DNA of 64,000 bases from Thermoguttaceae bacterium (GCA_017937485.1 JAGBDN010000019.1:1-64000); one strand, 5' to 3'. Shown: positions 1-9,251, counted from the first letter of the stretch. Made by a program: numbers and translations. The notes: generated by a model not told the origin, from the sequence alone.

Positions 1-400
1 TCTCGCTTAGGGGGAGCGGGAAGGGATTCAACCGTCGTCGCGAACGGATTCGCTTCGACGGTTAGTTTCTCGCTTAGGGGGAGCGGGAAGGGTTCGACCG
101 ACGTTGGGAACGGATTTTCGGCGTCGGTTCGTTTCTCGCTTGGGGTGAGCGGGAAGGGATTCAACCGTCGTCGCGAACGGATTCGCTTCGACGGTTTGTT
201 TCTCGCTTGGGGGGAGCGGGAAGGGCGCGACCGACGTTGGGAACGGATTTTCGGCGTCGGTTAGTTTCTCGCTTGGGGGAAGCGGGAAGGGCGCGACCGA
301 CGTTGGGAACGGATTTTCGGCGTCGGTTCGTTTCTCGCTTAGGGGAAGCGGGAAGGGATTCAACCGTCGTCGCGAACGGATTCGCGGCGGCGGTTTTTTT
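1..400. repeat. Six tandem 66/67-bp hairpin repeats
   Basis: Units start at 1, 68, 134, 201, 267 and 333. They fall into two types in the order A B A B B A; type A is 67 bp and type B 66 bp. Each has a conserved spacer (TCTCGCTTRGGG...GCGGGAAGGG) and a hairpin. In type A the outer arms are ACCGTCG and CGACGGT with inner arms GCGAA and TTCGC. In type B the outer arms are ACCGACG and CGTCGGT. The A/B difference is a compensatory pair (T-A to A-T) that keeps the stem. The sixth unit keeps pairing through a G-U wobble and is followed by a T-tract. The array lies 3' of the minus-strand gene at 424-855 and probably 3' of a plus-strand gene beyond the left edge. Confidence 0.9.
362..400 (+). terminator. 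Terminator made from the last hairpin repeat
   Basis: The sixth repeat hairpin (AACCGTCG arm at 362, CGGCGGTT arm ending at 394) runs directly into seven T residues. This is the layout of a plus-strand intrinsic terminator. The five earlier units have the hairpin but no T-tract. Confidence 0.6.
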
Positions 401-423
401 ATTGTCGCCAAATTCGACGAACG

Positions 424-855
424 TTAGGACGCGTTCAAGTTGCGGAAGATTTCGAGCGCGGACGGCGCCCAAAGTCGAACAGTCGCCGCCGCCAAATACG
501 GAAGCGTTAAGAACGCGACGAGAATCTTCGCGCCGAGTCCGGCGCCGCGTCGCCAAGCGCGAATCCAAAGAACGATCAGCGCGACGAAAGCGAGTTGCGG
601 CGGAAGCGCGACGCAAAAAGTCAACGCGACGGCGACGCTCGCGAAAAGTAGCGGGTTTTCCGTCGTCTCTTTCCCGATCGTAAAAAGGAGGAAGAGCGGC
701 GCCGCGGCGAGATAAAACGGCGTCGCGAAGACGACGAGCGCGAGCGTCGGCGTTTTCAGGAACCATCGGCCTAAATCGGCCCAAAAACCGGGACGCGACG
801 GCGCGGCTGGGCGGAACTCGACGGGCGTTTCGGGCGTTTTTTCAAATTCGGTCAT
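424..855 (-). CDS. Small multi-pass membrane protein of unknown function (paralogue 1)
   Basis: The protein has 143 residues: a short hydrophilic Pro-rich N-terminus, then three hydrophobic stretches at about 36-62, 70-95 and 108-128, so it is an inner-membrane protein. The N-terminal motif RPGFWADLGRW closely matches RPGFFADFKSW of the next gene upstream, so the two are paralogues. A clear AAGGAG ribosome site lies 8 nt before the ATG. It is the last gene of a minus-strand run of three. I recognise no family and assign no function. It stops just before the hairpin repeats. Confidence 0.75.
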   Translation of the reverse strand: MTEFEKTPETPVEFRPAAPSRPGFWADLGRWFLKTPTLALVVFATPFYLAAAPLFLLFTIGKETTENPLLFASVAVALTFCVALPPQLAFVALIVLWIRAWRRGAGLGAKILVAFLTLPYLAAATVRLWAPSALEIFRNLNAS

Positions 856-892
856 TGGAAAACTCCTTCGAGCAAAGCGGGCGAGTCGGGCG

Positions 893-1267
893 TTAAAGGA
901 GCGCGTTCGCGAGAACGCAAACGAGCGCGGCGTTCGCGAACGTCGCCAAAACGGCGTAAAGCGTTCCGACGACGCCGAGTCGTCGAACGCGCGTCCAAAG
1001 GGCGACCGTCGCGACGCATTGCAGCGCCGTCGGCGCCGCGGCGAGGAGAAAAACGACCGCGAGGGGAAAAGTCGTGAAGATTTCCACGCGATTCAACTCG
1101 CCGCGCCAAGCGAAGAGCGCCAAAAGATACGGCGCGGACAAAAGGAGCGGCGCGAGCGCAAGTCCGGCGAACGTCGACGTTTCGAACGGCCAGCTTTTGA
1201 AATCGGCGAAAAAACCGGGACGCGGCGCGGCGTCGCGGGGAACGGCGGGAGGCGTTGGATTTGACAT
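893..1267 (-). CDS. Small multi-pass membrane protein of unknown function (paralogue 2)
   Basis: The protein has 124 residues with hydrophobic segments at about 33-51, 65-90 and 102-124. The pre-membrane motif RPGFFADFKSWPFETSTF resembles the first gene of this trio, and the order of membrane segments is the same. The ribosome site is AAAGGAA. It sits 37 bp from the next gene and 95 bp from the previous one, so the three are probably co-transcribed. A role is not evident; a small tandemly duplicated membrane family is all the sequence supports. Confidence 0.72.
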   Translation of the reverse strand: MSNPTPPAVPRDAAPRPGFFADFKSWPFETSTFAGLALAPLLLSAPYLLALFAWRGELNRVEIFTTFPLAVVFLLAAAPTALQCVATVALWTRVRRLGVVGTLYAVLATFANAALVCVLANALL

Positions 1268-1362
1268 AACGGTTCCTTTCGTTTTTTTCGGGAGCGAAGG
1301 CGGCTTCGTCGGGTTAACGACGTTTAAAAATCGGCGGAGCCTGTCGCGCGGCGTCGGTCAAG

Positions 1363-1848
1363 CTAAATCGACAATAAAAAATCGACGACGAACTCCGGCG
1401 CGACGCCTTCAAGTAAAAATACCCCGGGGCGCGCGAGCAAAAGCCAAGCGTTCGCGACGATTAGGAGCGCCGCGAGCGTTTTCGCCCAAACGAGGCGACT
1501 CCGACGGAACGCTCCGACCGACGCGACGATTCCGAGCGGCGCCGCGAGCCAAAAGACGACCGGCGTCAAAGCGATCGCGACTTTAAGAAGCAAACGCGGT
1601 ATTAGGAGCGTCGGCCCCCAAGGCAAATGAAATTGAACGATTTCCGGGCCGTTCAACAGTTCCGGGAGAAAGAACCCGATCGGCGCGACGTAAGCGAGCG
1701 GCGGCGCCAAAATCGCGACCGTCCAAAGGAGCGGTTTCGACGTTAAGATCGGGAAAAAGCGGCGCCGTTTCGGCGTTTCGGGCGATTCGACGACGGGCGT
1801 CGACGCGGCGTCGGACGGAGGCGAGACGGGGGGCGTTTGCGGCGTCAT
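1363..1848 (-). CDS. Small multi-pass membrane protein of unknown function (paralogue 3)
   Basis: The protein has 161 residues. A 30-residue Pro/Thr/Ser-rich acidic leader is followed by KRRRFF and three or four hydrophobic segments (about 40-68, 85-110 and 119-142). It is the first gene of the minus-strand trio, with a strong AAAGGAG site 6 nt before the ATG. It resembles the two downstream genes in size and topology but only loosely in sequence, so it may be a more diverged member. No conserved catalytic motif is visible. Confidence 0.74.
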   Translation of the reverse strand: MTPQTPPVSPPSDAASTPVVESPETPKRRRFFPILTSKPLLWTVAILAPPLAYVAPIGFFLPELLNGPEIVQFHLPWGPTLLIPRLLLKVAIALTPVVFWLAAPLGIVASVGAFRRSRLVWAKTLAALLIVANAWLLLARPGVFLLEGVAPEFVVDFLLSI

Positions 1849-2325
1849 TTTGATCTCCTTTTCAAGTCGAACGAAGGAAAGCGAAAGCGGCGAGCGCGTT
1901 CTCGTCGCGAAAATTAACGAAATCGGGGCGCGACTTCTGACGCTAACTCTTGTAATATATTATTGGGCGTCGCGTTTGGAAAGTCAAGCGAAAAAGCGGA
2001 AAAAAATAAAAATTTTCGCCAAAATAGGAAAGAAAAGCGGCGACGCGGCGACGATTTGTCGTTCTTTAAGCAAAACGGCGAGACAAAAGCGTCAAACGAA
2101 GAAAGAACGTCTTGCCGAATCGACGTTCGAACGAAACGCGTTTTCTTGAAATCTTACGTTTTTTAGACGAACCGACTTTTTTGCGCTAGCGCGGTTTGCT
2201 TTTTTTTGCTATTAAAATAACGAACTTTACCCCCTCTTCCTTATTTCGCGCGTTTGGTAGAGCGACGCCAAGGGAAAACGGTCTTAAAAAGCGAAAAAAG
2301 CGCGACGCCGCGCAAGGAGAACTTG
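1849..2325. other. Divergent intergenic region
   Basis: These 477 bp separate the membrane-protein trio from the glycosyltransferase. The short plus-strand reading frame here looks non-coding. Visible items are an AT-rich island with TAATATATTATT around 1953-1964, a perfect 10-bp palindrome GCGCTAGCGC at 2183-2192, and a TAAAAT at 2213-2218 that could be a -10 box without a good -35. The divergent promoters must lie here, but I cannot place them firmly. Confidence 0.4.
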
Positions 2326-3087
2326 ATGAAATGTTACGTCCTTAATTTAGACCGTTCGCCGGAACGACTCGAGATTTTTAAGGAAAGTTTTAGCGCGACG
2401 AGTTTGGAGGTAACGCGCGTCGCCGCGGTCGACGGACGCGAACTTTCGCCGACGCAACCGGAATTTTCGACGACGCGGTACCGATATTGCCACGGTCAGC
2501 GTTTCGACGGCTCCGTTTTCGGTTGCGCGCTCAGTCATTTGAAAGCGTTGAAAACTTTTTTGGAAACCGACGATTCTTACGCGATGATTTGCGAGGACGA
2601 CGTCGTCGCGACGCCCGATTTGGAGCGCGCGCTCGACGGCGCTTTTCGTTATAAGAAGAGCTGGAATTTGTTGCGAGTAAATTATTTGCGCAAAAAACAT
2701 CGTCCGGTTCCGTACGCGCGCCTCGACGAGACGTTTTCTTTATGTCGTTTTTGGGGTTGGTATCAAGGCTCGGGCGGTTACGTTTGCGATCGCCGGGCCG
2801 CGGAAACGATTTTGGCGAAAGCGTATCCGATTTTTCTGCCCTACGACCATTTTCTCGCGCGCAGTCATCTTTGGGGATTGCGAACGGCGGCCGTCGATCC
2901 GGAGCCGATCGTTTTAGGAACCGAAGCCGCGCGAACGACGATCAATTATCGAGAGTTCCGCAAATATCCGCGTTTGATTCGTTGGACGACGACGCTTCCT
3001 TATCGCGGTTGCGTCGAAGCGCGGAAGAATTTGCGCCAATTTCAAGAGATTCTTATAACAAAAATATTCCCGCCGCGACCGGAATGA
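2326..3087 (+). CDS. Glycosyltransferase family 25 (LPS biosynthesis type)
   Basis: The protein has 253 residues and no signal peptide or membrane segment. It opens with YVLNLDRSPERLE, the usual start of GT25 enzymes that add sugars to lipopolysaccharide or other surface glycans. It then shows a SHLKALKTFLE block and the acidic EDD motif (about residues 90-92) expected for metal and nucleotide-sugar binding. A GGYVCDRRAAE block and LPYDHF follow near residues 150-175. The start is set by AAGGAGA 7 nt before the ATG at 2326; an earlier in-frame start at 2254 has no ribosome site. It stands alone, convergent with the aconitase gene. The acceptor cannot be inferred. Confidence 0.88.
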   Translation: MKCYVLNLDRSPERLEIFKESFSATSLEVTRVAAVDGRELSPTQPEFSTTRYRYCHGQRFDGSVFGCALSHLKALKTFLETDDSYAMICEDDVVATPDLERALDGAFRYKKSWNLLRVNYLRKKHRPVPYARLDETFSLCRFWGWYQGSGGYVCDRRAAETILAKAYPIFLPYDHFLARSHLWGLRTAAVDPEPIVLGTEAARTTINYREFRKYPRLIRWTTTLPYRGCVEARKNLRQFQEILITKIFPPRPE

Positions 3088-3112
3088 AACGCGTCGCGAC
3101 GGCGAGACGAGG

Positions 3113-3153
3113 TAAAAAAGGAACCCGTTCGACGTGGGAAACGGTCGAACGGG
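3113..3153 (-). terminator. Intrinsic terminator of the aconitase gene
   Basis: A perfect 10-bp inverted repeat, CCCGTTCGAC (3124-3133) and GTCGAACGGG (3144-3153), encloses a 10-nt loop. On the minus strand it is followed by TTCCTTTTTT. It also separates the convergent glycosyltransferase gene. Confidence 0.85.
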
Positions 3154-3192
3154 CCTTAAAGAGCGAGTCTTAAACGCTCGCGGCGTCGGCGC

Positions 3193-5991
3193 TTACTTCG
3201 TCAAGAGTTGGCGCAAAACGGTTTGCAAAACGCCGCCGTTCTTGTAATAAACGAGTTCGACTTTCGCGTCGATGCGGACGCGAACTTTGAACGTCTTCTT
3301 TTGACCGAGCGTCGCTTCGTCCGTCGAGGTCGCGACGACTTCAATTTCCGAACGCGGTTCGAAATCGTCGCTAAGCGTCGGAATGTCGAAGAGTTCCGTT
3401 CCGGTCAAGCCGAGCGATTCGCGGGTTTGACCGTCGACGAATTCGAGCGGAAGAACGCCCATTCCGACGAGGTTGCCGCGGTGGATGCGTTCGAAACTCG
3501 ACGCGATAACGGCGCGGACGCCGAGAAGCGTCGTCCCCTTGGCCGCCCAGTCGCGACTGCTCCCGGTGCCGTATTCCGCGCCCGCCAAGACGACGAGCGG
3601 CGTCTTCGTTTCGCGGTATTTCAGGGCCGCGTCGTAAACGCTTTCGAGCGGGCCGTCGTTGGCCGAAACGCCGAGGAACTTCGTAACGCCGCCCTCGGTT
3701 CCCGGCGCCAACAGGTTGCGAATGCGAATGTTGGCGAAGGTGCCGCGGGTCATAACGCGGTCGTTTCCGCGGCGCGAGCCGTAACTGTTGAAGTCGCGGA
3801 ACTCGACGCCGGAGTTCAAGAGGAACGAACCGGCGGGGGAGTCTTTCTTGATCGCGCCGGCCGGGCTGATGTGGTCGGTCGTAACGCTGTCGCCGAGGAC
3901 GAGAAGCGCGCGGGCGCCGGTAATCGCGGCGGGCTCTTCGGCTTCCTTCGTCATTTCGGCGAGGAACGGCGGCTCTTGAACGTAAGTACTGTCGGCGTTC
4001 CAGTCGAAAAGTTCGCTTTCTTCGGTCGGAATCGCGTTCCAAAGCGGGTTCGAGTCGTAAACGCCGCGATAGTTGGCCGCGTAAACTTCGCCGTCGAGCG
4101 CGTCTTTGGCGATGGCGTCGATTTCTTCGTTCGACGGGAAAATATCGGCGAGCATAACCGGCGCGCCGTTTTGGTCGACGCCGATCGGCTCCGTCGTCAT
4201 GTCGATATTCGTCGTTCCGGCCAACGCGAACGCGACGACGAGCGGCGGGCTGGCGAGGTAGTTCGCCTTAACTAACGGGTTGACGCGCCCTTCGAAGTTG
4301 CGGTTCCCGCTCAAAACGGCGGAGGCGACCAAGTCGCCGTCGACGACCGCCTTCGCGACCGGTTCCGGAAGCGGGCCGCTGTTCCCGATGCAGGTGAGGC
4401 AACCGTATCCGACGACGTTGAAGCCGAGCGTTTCGAGCGGCGCCATCAGGTCGGCCTTTTTCAGGTAGTCGACGACGACGCGGGAGCCCGGGCCGAAGCT
4501 CGTTTTGACGTAAGATTTCGGACGCAAACCGCGTTCGACCGCTTTCTTCGCGAGGAGACCGGCGGCGATCATCAGGCGCGGCGCGCTCGTGTTCGTGCAA
4601 CTGGTGATCGACGCGACGACGACGGCGCCTTGACCGATTTCGTCGACGCCGGTTTTCGGGAGGCGCGGCGATTCCGGGCAGTCGGAGCCGTCCCAAACGA
4701 CGTTAACCTTTTTGTTCGCTTCCTCTTCGGAGAGGGCGAAACCGCGTTCGGAAATCGGCGCGCGGAGCGATTTTTGGAACGCCGACTTCATTTCGCTCAA
4801 CGGAACGCGGTCTTGCGGACGTTTCGGCCCGGCCAGCGACGGTTCGACGGTCGCGAGGTCGAGCGTGAGGACTTTCGTGTAATTCGGCGTCGGCGCGTCG
4901 GCGGAGCGGAAGAGGCCTTGCGCTTTCGAGTAGGCTTCGACGAGAGCGACCGTTTCGGCGTCGCGACCGGTTTCGCGGAGGAAGTCGAGCGTCTTTTCGT
5001 CGATCGGGAAGAAGCCGGTCGTCGCGCCGTATTCCGGGCCCATATTCGCCAAAACGGCGCGGTCGGCGACCGGAAGACTCGTCGCGCCGTCGCCGAAGTA
5101 TTCGACGAACTTCCCGACGACGCCCTCTTTGCGGAGGATTTGAACGATCGTCAGCGCGAGGTCGGTGCCGGTAACGCCCGCTTTGAGCGAACCTTTCAAC
5201 TCGAACCCGACGACTTGCGGCGCGAGCATGTAGTAAGGTTGGCCGAGCATGACCGCTTCCGCTTCGATCCCGCCGACGCCCCAACCGAGGACGCCGAGGC
5301 CGTTGATCATGACGGTGTGGCTGTCGGTGCCGACGACGGAGTCCGGGAAGACGATTCCGTCGAGGCCGGCCGCTTTCGTTTCGTCGTTCGAAACGGTCGA
5401 CGCGACGCGAGCGAGAAATTCGAGGTTGACTTGGTGAATGATCCCGACGGACGGCGGAACGGCGTTGAAGTTGTCGAGCGAACGTTGCGCCCAGCGGAGG
5501 AGGGAATAGCGTTCGGCGTTCCGTTCGAATTCGCGGTCGATATTCTTTTGGAGCGAATCGGCGGAACCGAAGTAGTCGGTTTGAATCGAGTGGTCGACGA
5601 CGAGATCGACCGGAATCAGCGGGTTGATTTTTTTCGGGTCGCCGCCGAGACGCTTCATCGCGGAACGCATCGCGGCCAAGTCGACGACCGCCGGGACGCC
5701 GGTGAAGTCTTGCAAGATGACGCGGGCCGGTTTGAACGGCACTTCGAGCGAACCGAGATCGTTCGGCGTCCAACGCGCCAAATTTTCGACGTCGGCTTTG
5801 GAAACCGCAAATTCGTCGCAGTTGCGCAGCGTCGCTTCGAGAAGAACGCGAATCGAGTACGGGAGCGCGGCGAGTTTGGTCAGCCCGCGTTCCTCCAACG
5901 CGGCGAGGCGGTAGTAGCCGTATTTTTTACCGTTGACGTTTAACACGTCGAACGCTTGAAAATAATCGCGAGCCGAAAGCGCGTCGGTCAT
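3193..5991 (-). CDS. acnA: Aconitate hydratase (AcnA type)
   Basis: This 932-residue enzyme interconverts citrate and isocitrate in the TCA cycle, using a [4Fe-4S] cluster in the cytoplasm. The three cluster cysteines are visible: one in SCTNTS (about residue 465) and two in GCLTCIGNSG (about 531 and 534), with the 66-residue and 3-residue spacing of the AcnA/IRP family. The C-terminal swivel domain shows TTDHISPAGAI, GTGSSRDWAAKG and RIHRGNLVGMG. The length is normal for AcnA. A TTG six bases upstream would lie too close to the AAAGG site, so the ATG at 5991 is the better start. It is monocistronic, with a clear terminator. Confidence 0.97.
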   Translation of the reverse strand: MTDALSARDYFQAFDVLNVNGKKYGYYRLAALEERGLTKLAALPYSIRVLLEATLRNCDEFAVSKADVENLARWTPNDLGSLEVPFKPARVILQDFTGVPAVVDLAAMRSAMKRLGGDPKKINPLIPVDLVVDHSIQTDYFGSADSLQKNIDREFERNAERYSLLRWAQRSLDNFNAVPPSVGIIHQVNLEFLARVASTVSNDETKAAGLDGIVFPDSVVGTDSHTVMINGLGVLGWGVGGIEAEAVMLGQPYYMLAPQVVGFELKGSLKAGVTGTDLALTIVQILRKEGVVGKFVEYFGDGATSLPVADRAVLANMGPEYGATTGFFPIDEKTLDFLRETGRDAETVALVEAYSKAQGLFRSADAPTPNYTKVLTLDLATVEPSLAGPKRPQDRVPLSEMKSAFQKSLRAPISERGFALSEEEANKKVNVVWDGSDCPESPRLPKTGVDEIGQGAVVVASITSCTNTSAPRLMIAAGLLAKKAVERGLRPKSYVKTSFGPGSRVVVDYLKKADLMAPLETLGFNVVGYGCLTCIGNSGPLPEPVAKAVVDGDLVASAVLSGNRNFEGRVNPLVKANYLASPPLVVAFALAGTTNIDMTTEPIGVDQNGAPVMLADIFPSNEEIDAIAKDALDGEVYAANYRGVYDSNPLWNAIPTEESELFDWNADSTYVQEPPFLAEMTKEAEEPAAITGARALLVLGDSVTTDHISPAGAIKKDSPAGSFLLNSGVEFRDFNSYGSRRGNDRVMTRGTFANIRIRNLLAPGTEGGVTKFLGVSANDGPLESVYDAALKYRETKTPLVVLAGAEYGTGSSRDWAAKGTTLLGVRAVIASSFERIHRGNLVGMGVLPLEFVDGQTRESLGLTGTELFDIPTLSDDFEPRSEIEVVATSTDEATLGQKKTFKVRVRIDAKVELVYYKNGGVLQTVLRQLLTK

Positions 5992-6266
5992 CGTCAAACC
6001 TTTCTTATATTGCGTGAGTTGTCTATTTTTTTGAATTGCTTAATTTGCGCAAATTCTTTGAATCGCTTAGTTTGTCGGCGCGGCGTTCGCCGTCGAGCGT
6101 CGAGCGGTCGGAAACCGGCTTCGAACGGAGCGACGGCGCCCGCGTATTAACGACATTTTACCGGATTTTTGCGTTTCGAACAGGCGGGCGCCTTGCGGAA
6201 CGCGTGGAAAAGAGCGTTCCGCGCGCTAAAAATCGGGAAAGAACGAAAAAACGGAGACGTCGACGT

Positions 6267-7355
6267 TTACGGCGTTCGCTTTTTCGACGCGAAGAGGGCG
6301 GCGACTCGAACCGCTTCGATAAGGCTTTCCGTCTTCGCCGTTCCGGTTCCGGCGACTTGGAACGCCGTCCCGTGCGCGACGCTCGTCCGGATAATCGGCA
6401 AACCGAGCGCGACGTTCACCGCCGAAAACATATCGAACGCCTTCATCGCGATGTGCCCTTGGTCGTGGTAAATCGCGACGATTCCGTCGTAAAGACCGTT
6501 TTTCGCGTCCAAAAAGAGCGTGTCCGCCGGGAACGGGCCGCGAACGTCCAAACCGTCGGCGCGGGCCGCCTCGACCGCCGGACGAATGATTCGGATTTCT
6601 TCGTCGCCGAAGAGGCCGCCGTCGCCGCTGTGGCAGTTCAGCGCGCAGACGCCGAGCCGCGGCTCCCGACCGAGTATCGTTTCCATAAAGCGGCGAATCA
6701 GCCCGCACTTCTCGTAAACCGACTCGAACGTTACTTGCTCGAGAGCCTTGCGCATCGACGTGTGAAGCGTAACGTGGACGACGCCCAAGCCGGTCGGCGA
6801 CGCGATCGCCGGATTCGGGCCTAAATAGAGCGCCATTCCGAAGTTGGAAACGCCGCAACGCGACGCTAAAATCTCCGTGTGCCCCGGGAATTTGTGCCCG
6901 GCGAGGTTCAGCGACTCTTTGTGCAACGGCGCGGTAACGATTCCGGCGACCTCTCCGGAAAGCGCGAAGTCGATCGCGCGGTTCAGCGAACGGAACGCGG
7001 CGTCGCCCCCCGCGGCGCAGATTTCGCCGAAACGAACCGAGGACGCCGACGCGTCGCAGCAGGGGACGCAAGGTATCGTCGACGCGCCGAAGCGGGACGG
7101 GTAGCCGTCCGCCGCTTCCGAAACCGAGTCGACGGCGACGACGCGAGCGTCCGTTTTCGCGACGGCGACGGCGCGGCGCATAACTTCGGGATCGCCGAAG
7201 ACGAGCGGTCGCGACGGCGGGAGCGGGAACGCGGAAGTCGCCAAATCGTTCGGCGTCGGGAAGAAGGAGCGCCAAGCGCCGGCGATAATTTCCGGGCCGA
7301 CGCCGGCGGGGTCGCCCGCGGTTAACGCGAGCAACGGAGCGGTTTCGAGCGGCAT
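6267..7355 (-). CDS. pdxA: 4-hydroxythreonine-4-phosphate dehydrogenase
   Basis: This 362-residue enzyme oxidises 4-phosphohydroxy-L-threonine with NAD(P) in the DXP-dependent pyridoxal phosphate pathway. Family signatures are AGDPAGVGPEI near the start, TAPLHKESL followed by HKFPGHTE (substrate and metal binding), and IYHDQGHIAMK then TSVAHGTAF near the C-terminus. The start at 7355 follows GAAGGAA; the reading frame continues upstream through an intergenic repeat region but without a ribosome site. It is slightly longer than the roughly 330-residue norm because of a Ser/Ala/Cys-rich insert near residues 90-115. It lies 213 bp downstream of a PLP-dependent aminotransferase on the same strand. 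Confidence 0.95.
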   Translation of the reverse strand: MPLETAPLLALTAGDPAGVGPEIIAGAWRSFFPTPNDLATSAFPLPPSRPLVFGDPEVMRRAVAVAKTDARVVAVDSVSEAADGYPSRFGASTIPCVPCCDASASSVRFGEICAAGGDAAFRSLNRAIDFALSGEVAGIVTAPLHKESLNLAGHKFPGHTEILASRCGVSNFGMALYLGPNPAIASPTGLGVVHVTLHTSMRKALEQVTFESVYEKCGLIRRFMETILGREPRLGVCALNCHSGDGGLFGDEEIRIIRPAVEAARADGLDVRGPFPADTLFLDAKNGLYDGIVAIYHDQGHIAMKAFDMFSAVNVALGLPIIRTSVAHGTAFQVAGTGTAKTESLIEAVRVAALFASKKRTP

Positions 7356-7404
7356 AAGACGGGTTCCTTCGCTGAAACGGTTGTTTTGGGTTGCGGTTAT
7401 CGAA

Positions 7405-7550
7405 AAATCAAAGACGCGCGAACGCCGCGGCCCGAGAAAACGGTTGGCTTTGATTTTTGTTTCTAATTGAAATAAATCAAAACGCGTCGAGCGAACCGGG
7501 CGGAGCGACGACGCGATTTTGATTTTTGTTCGACGCTGAATTAAATCAAA
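7405..7550. promoter_or_regulatory. Paired TTTGATTT/AAATCAAA dyads ahead of pdxA
   Basis: Two similar inverted repeats lie between the aminotransferase and pdxA: TTTGATTT 7449-7456 with AAATCAAA 7474-7481, and TTTGATTT 7518-7525 with AAATCAAA 7543-7550. A further AAATCAAA is at 7405-7412. The two dyads repeat about 69 bp apart and share flanking TTGTT and TGAA. They could bind a dimeric regulator of pdxA or act as processing hairpins. The function is inferred only from position. Confidence 0.45.
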
Positions 7551-7568
7551 TACCAAGCGCCGAAACGG

Positions 7569-8918
7569 TTAAAAGTTCGGCAACGCGCGCCCCATTTGCC
7601 GAATCGCTTGGCGGAGTCGGTCTTCTTTTTCGACGACCGCGAGACGCAAATAACCTTCGCCGAGCGGGCCGAACGCCGAACCGGGGCTGACGACGACGTT
7701 CGCTTCGCTTAACAACTTCATCGCGAAGTCGAACGTCGTGTATTTTCGCAGGTACTTTTCCGGAATCTTTTGCCAAACGAACATCGACGCTTTCGGACGA
7801 ACGACGTCCCAACCGAGCCGCTCGAGCCCTTCGCAAAGAACGTCGCGACGGCGTTCGTAAACTTTCGCCTGCGCGGCGACGTCGGCGTCGAGTTCCCGCA
7901 TCGCGACGATCCCGGCGATTTGGAGGGGCGTGAAGCCGCCGTAGTCGTAATAGGTTTTGATCGTCGCGAGCGCCCGGACGATTTCGGAGTTGCCCGCGCA
8001 AAAACCGATGCGCCAACCGGCCATATTGTAGCTTTTCGACATCGTCGTCATCTCGACGCCGACGTCGCGGGCGCCCGGGACGGAGAGGAAACTCGGCGTC
8101 TCGTAACCGTCGAACACGACGTCGGCGTAAGCGAGGTCGCTAAGCACCATAAAACCGAATTTCTTCGCCAATTTGACCAAATCGACGTAAAATTCGCGCT
8201 CGACGACCGTCGCCGTCGGGTTGTGCGGGTAGTTGACGAGCATCACTTTCGGACGCGGGTAGAACCGCTCGCAAGCGAACGCGACTTCCGAAAGGAGCCG
8301 CGCCGGGTCGCGAACGTCGAGCGCGAGCGTTTCGCCCCCCGCCAACATCACCGCGTAAAGGTGCGCCGGGAAGTAAGGGGACGGAACGATCGCCAAATCG
8401 CCGGGGCCGCAAAGCGCGAGAATCGTGTGGCTTAGCGCGTCTTTCGAACCGAGCGTCGCGATGATTTCCGTGTCGGGATTTAACCGGACGCCGTAATATT
8501 TGAGGTAGCGGGCGGCGACTTCGCGGCGGAGATTCGTCGCTCCGCGGGCGGCGCCGTACCCGTGAACTTTCGGGTTGCGAATCGCTTCGGCGAGCTTTTC
8601 GATCACCAGGTCGTTCGGCGGGTCGGACGGGCTGCCCATCCCGAGGTCGACGACGTCCGCTCCGGCGCGACGTTTGGCGTATTTGAGCGCGTTCAACTCG
8701 GCGAAGAGGTAGGGCGGGAGACGCTTCACTCGTTCGGCGACGTTGATTTCGAACGGGCGCGGGTCGTCCGGCGCGTCGTTCGTTTCGGCTTGCGCGGACA
8801 AGCGAGCGGCGGTCGCTTCGGCGTCGACGTCGACGGGCGTCGACGCGGCGCTTCCGGCGTTATCAAGGGGGGCGTTTTCTTCGTTAAACCGTTTTTTATC
8901 TTCCCAATCGTTCGACAT
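7569..8918 (-). CDS. Class I/II PLP-dependent aminotransferase (AlaC/DapL-like)
   Basis: The protein has 449 residues, with a 55-residue Ala/Asp-rich N-terminal extension before the fold type I core. Visible motifs are [17 protein letters not shown], the NYPHNPT loop (Asn about 233), SDLAYAD (PLP-binding Asp and Tyr) and the Schiff-base lysine in [11 protein letters not shown] (about 295). The set best fits alanine or glutamate-pyruvate transaminases of the AlaC group; LL-diaminopimelate aminotransferase is the main alternative. A GAGGT site precedes the ATG. It is probably the first gene of a transcript that includes pdxA, though 213 bp with dyads separates them. Confidence 0.88.
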   Translation of the reverse strand: MSNDWEDKKRFNEENAPLDNAGSAASTPVDVDAEATAARLSAQAETNDAPDDPRPFEINVAERVKRLPPYLFAELNALKYAKRRAGADVVDLGMGSPSDPPNDLVIEKLAEAIRNPKVHGYGAARGATNLRREVAARYLKYYGVRLNPDTEIIATLGSKDALSHTILALCGPGDLAIVPSPYFPAHLYAVMLAGGETLALDVRDPARLLSEVAFACERFYPRPKVMLVNYPHNPTATVVEREFYVDLVKLAKKFGFMVLSDLAYADVVFDGYETPSFLSVPGARDVGVEMTTMSKSYNMAGWRIGFCAGNSEIVRALATIKTYYDYGGFTPLQIAGIVAMRELDADVAAQAKVYERRRDVLCEGLERLGWDVVRPKASMFVWQKIPEKYLRKYTTFDFAMKLLSEANVVVSPGSAFGPLGEGYLRLAVVEKEDRLRQAIRQMGRALPNF

Positions 8919-9172
8919 AGCGACCTCGGCGGTAATATAGGGGTTAAAACGGGCGTTTTCGGCAAGTTGCGCAAACCGGAAACGTCGACGAAAGAAGCGA
9001 AACGGAGGGAAAGGCGCAAAAAGCGCGCTTGACCGACCGTTCGACGCGTTCGCCGTCTATTAATAATAACGCCGTCGGCGATTTCGACAACGGGCGCGGC
9101 GGGAATTTTTGAAAGAAATTGCGTTTTGGATTTTTCAAGGATTTTTTGACGCGGAGAATCGTTTTCGCCGTC

Positions 9173-9201
9173 TTGTCGACGCGCCGAGGTCGAGATATAA
9201 T
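9173..9201 (+). promoter_or_regulatory. Promoter of the SelA-like gene
   Basis: TTGTCG (9173-9178), a 17-bp spacer, then a perfect TATAAT (9196-9201), about 50 bp before the GTG start. Confidence 0.65.
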
Positions 9202-9251
9202 AAAGAAACGAAGCAAAACGATCGCTTTTTGGGTTGGCAACGGAGGTTTCT

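Noticed and set aside
28..784. Overlapping open frames on both strands across the left-hand repeats (127, 207 and 158 residues)
   Set aside because: They exist because the repeat units lack stops. The 66/67-bp alternation shifts the frame, and the real gene here is 424-855 on the minus strand.
1850..2166. Small plus-strand open frames between the membrane trio and the glycosyltransferase
   Set aside because: No ribosome site; the first overlaps the leader of the gene at 1848; Lys/Arg-rich translation without hydrophobic or domain pattern.
4630..5943. 437-residue plus-strand open frame
   Set aside because: It is antisense to aconitase. NCG codon preference makes the opposite strand free of stops, and the translation is Arg/Asp/Val-rich without any domain.
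5989..5997. TTG start for aconitase
   Set aside because: It would leave almost no space after the AAAGG site; ATG at 5991 has proper spacing.
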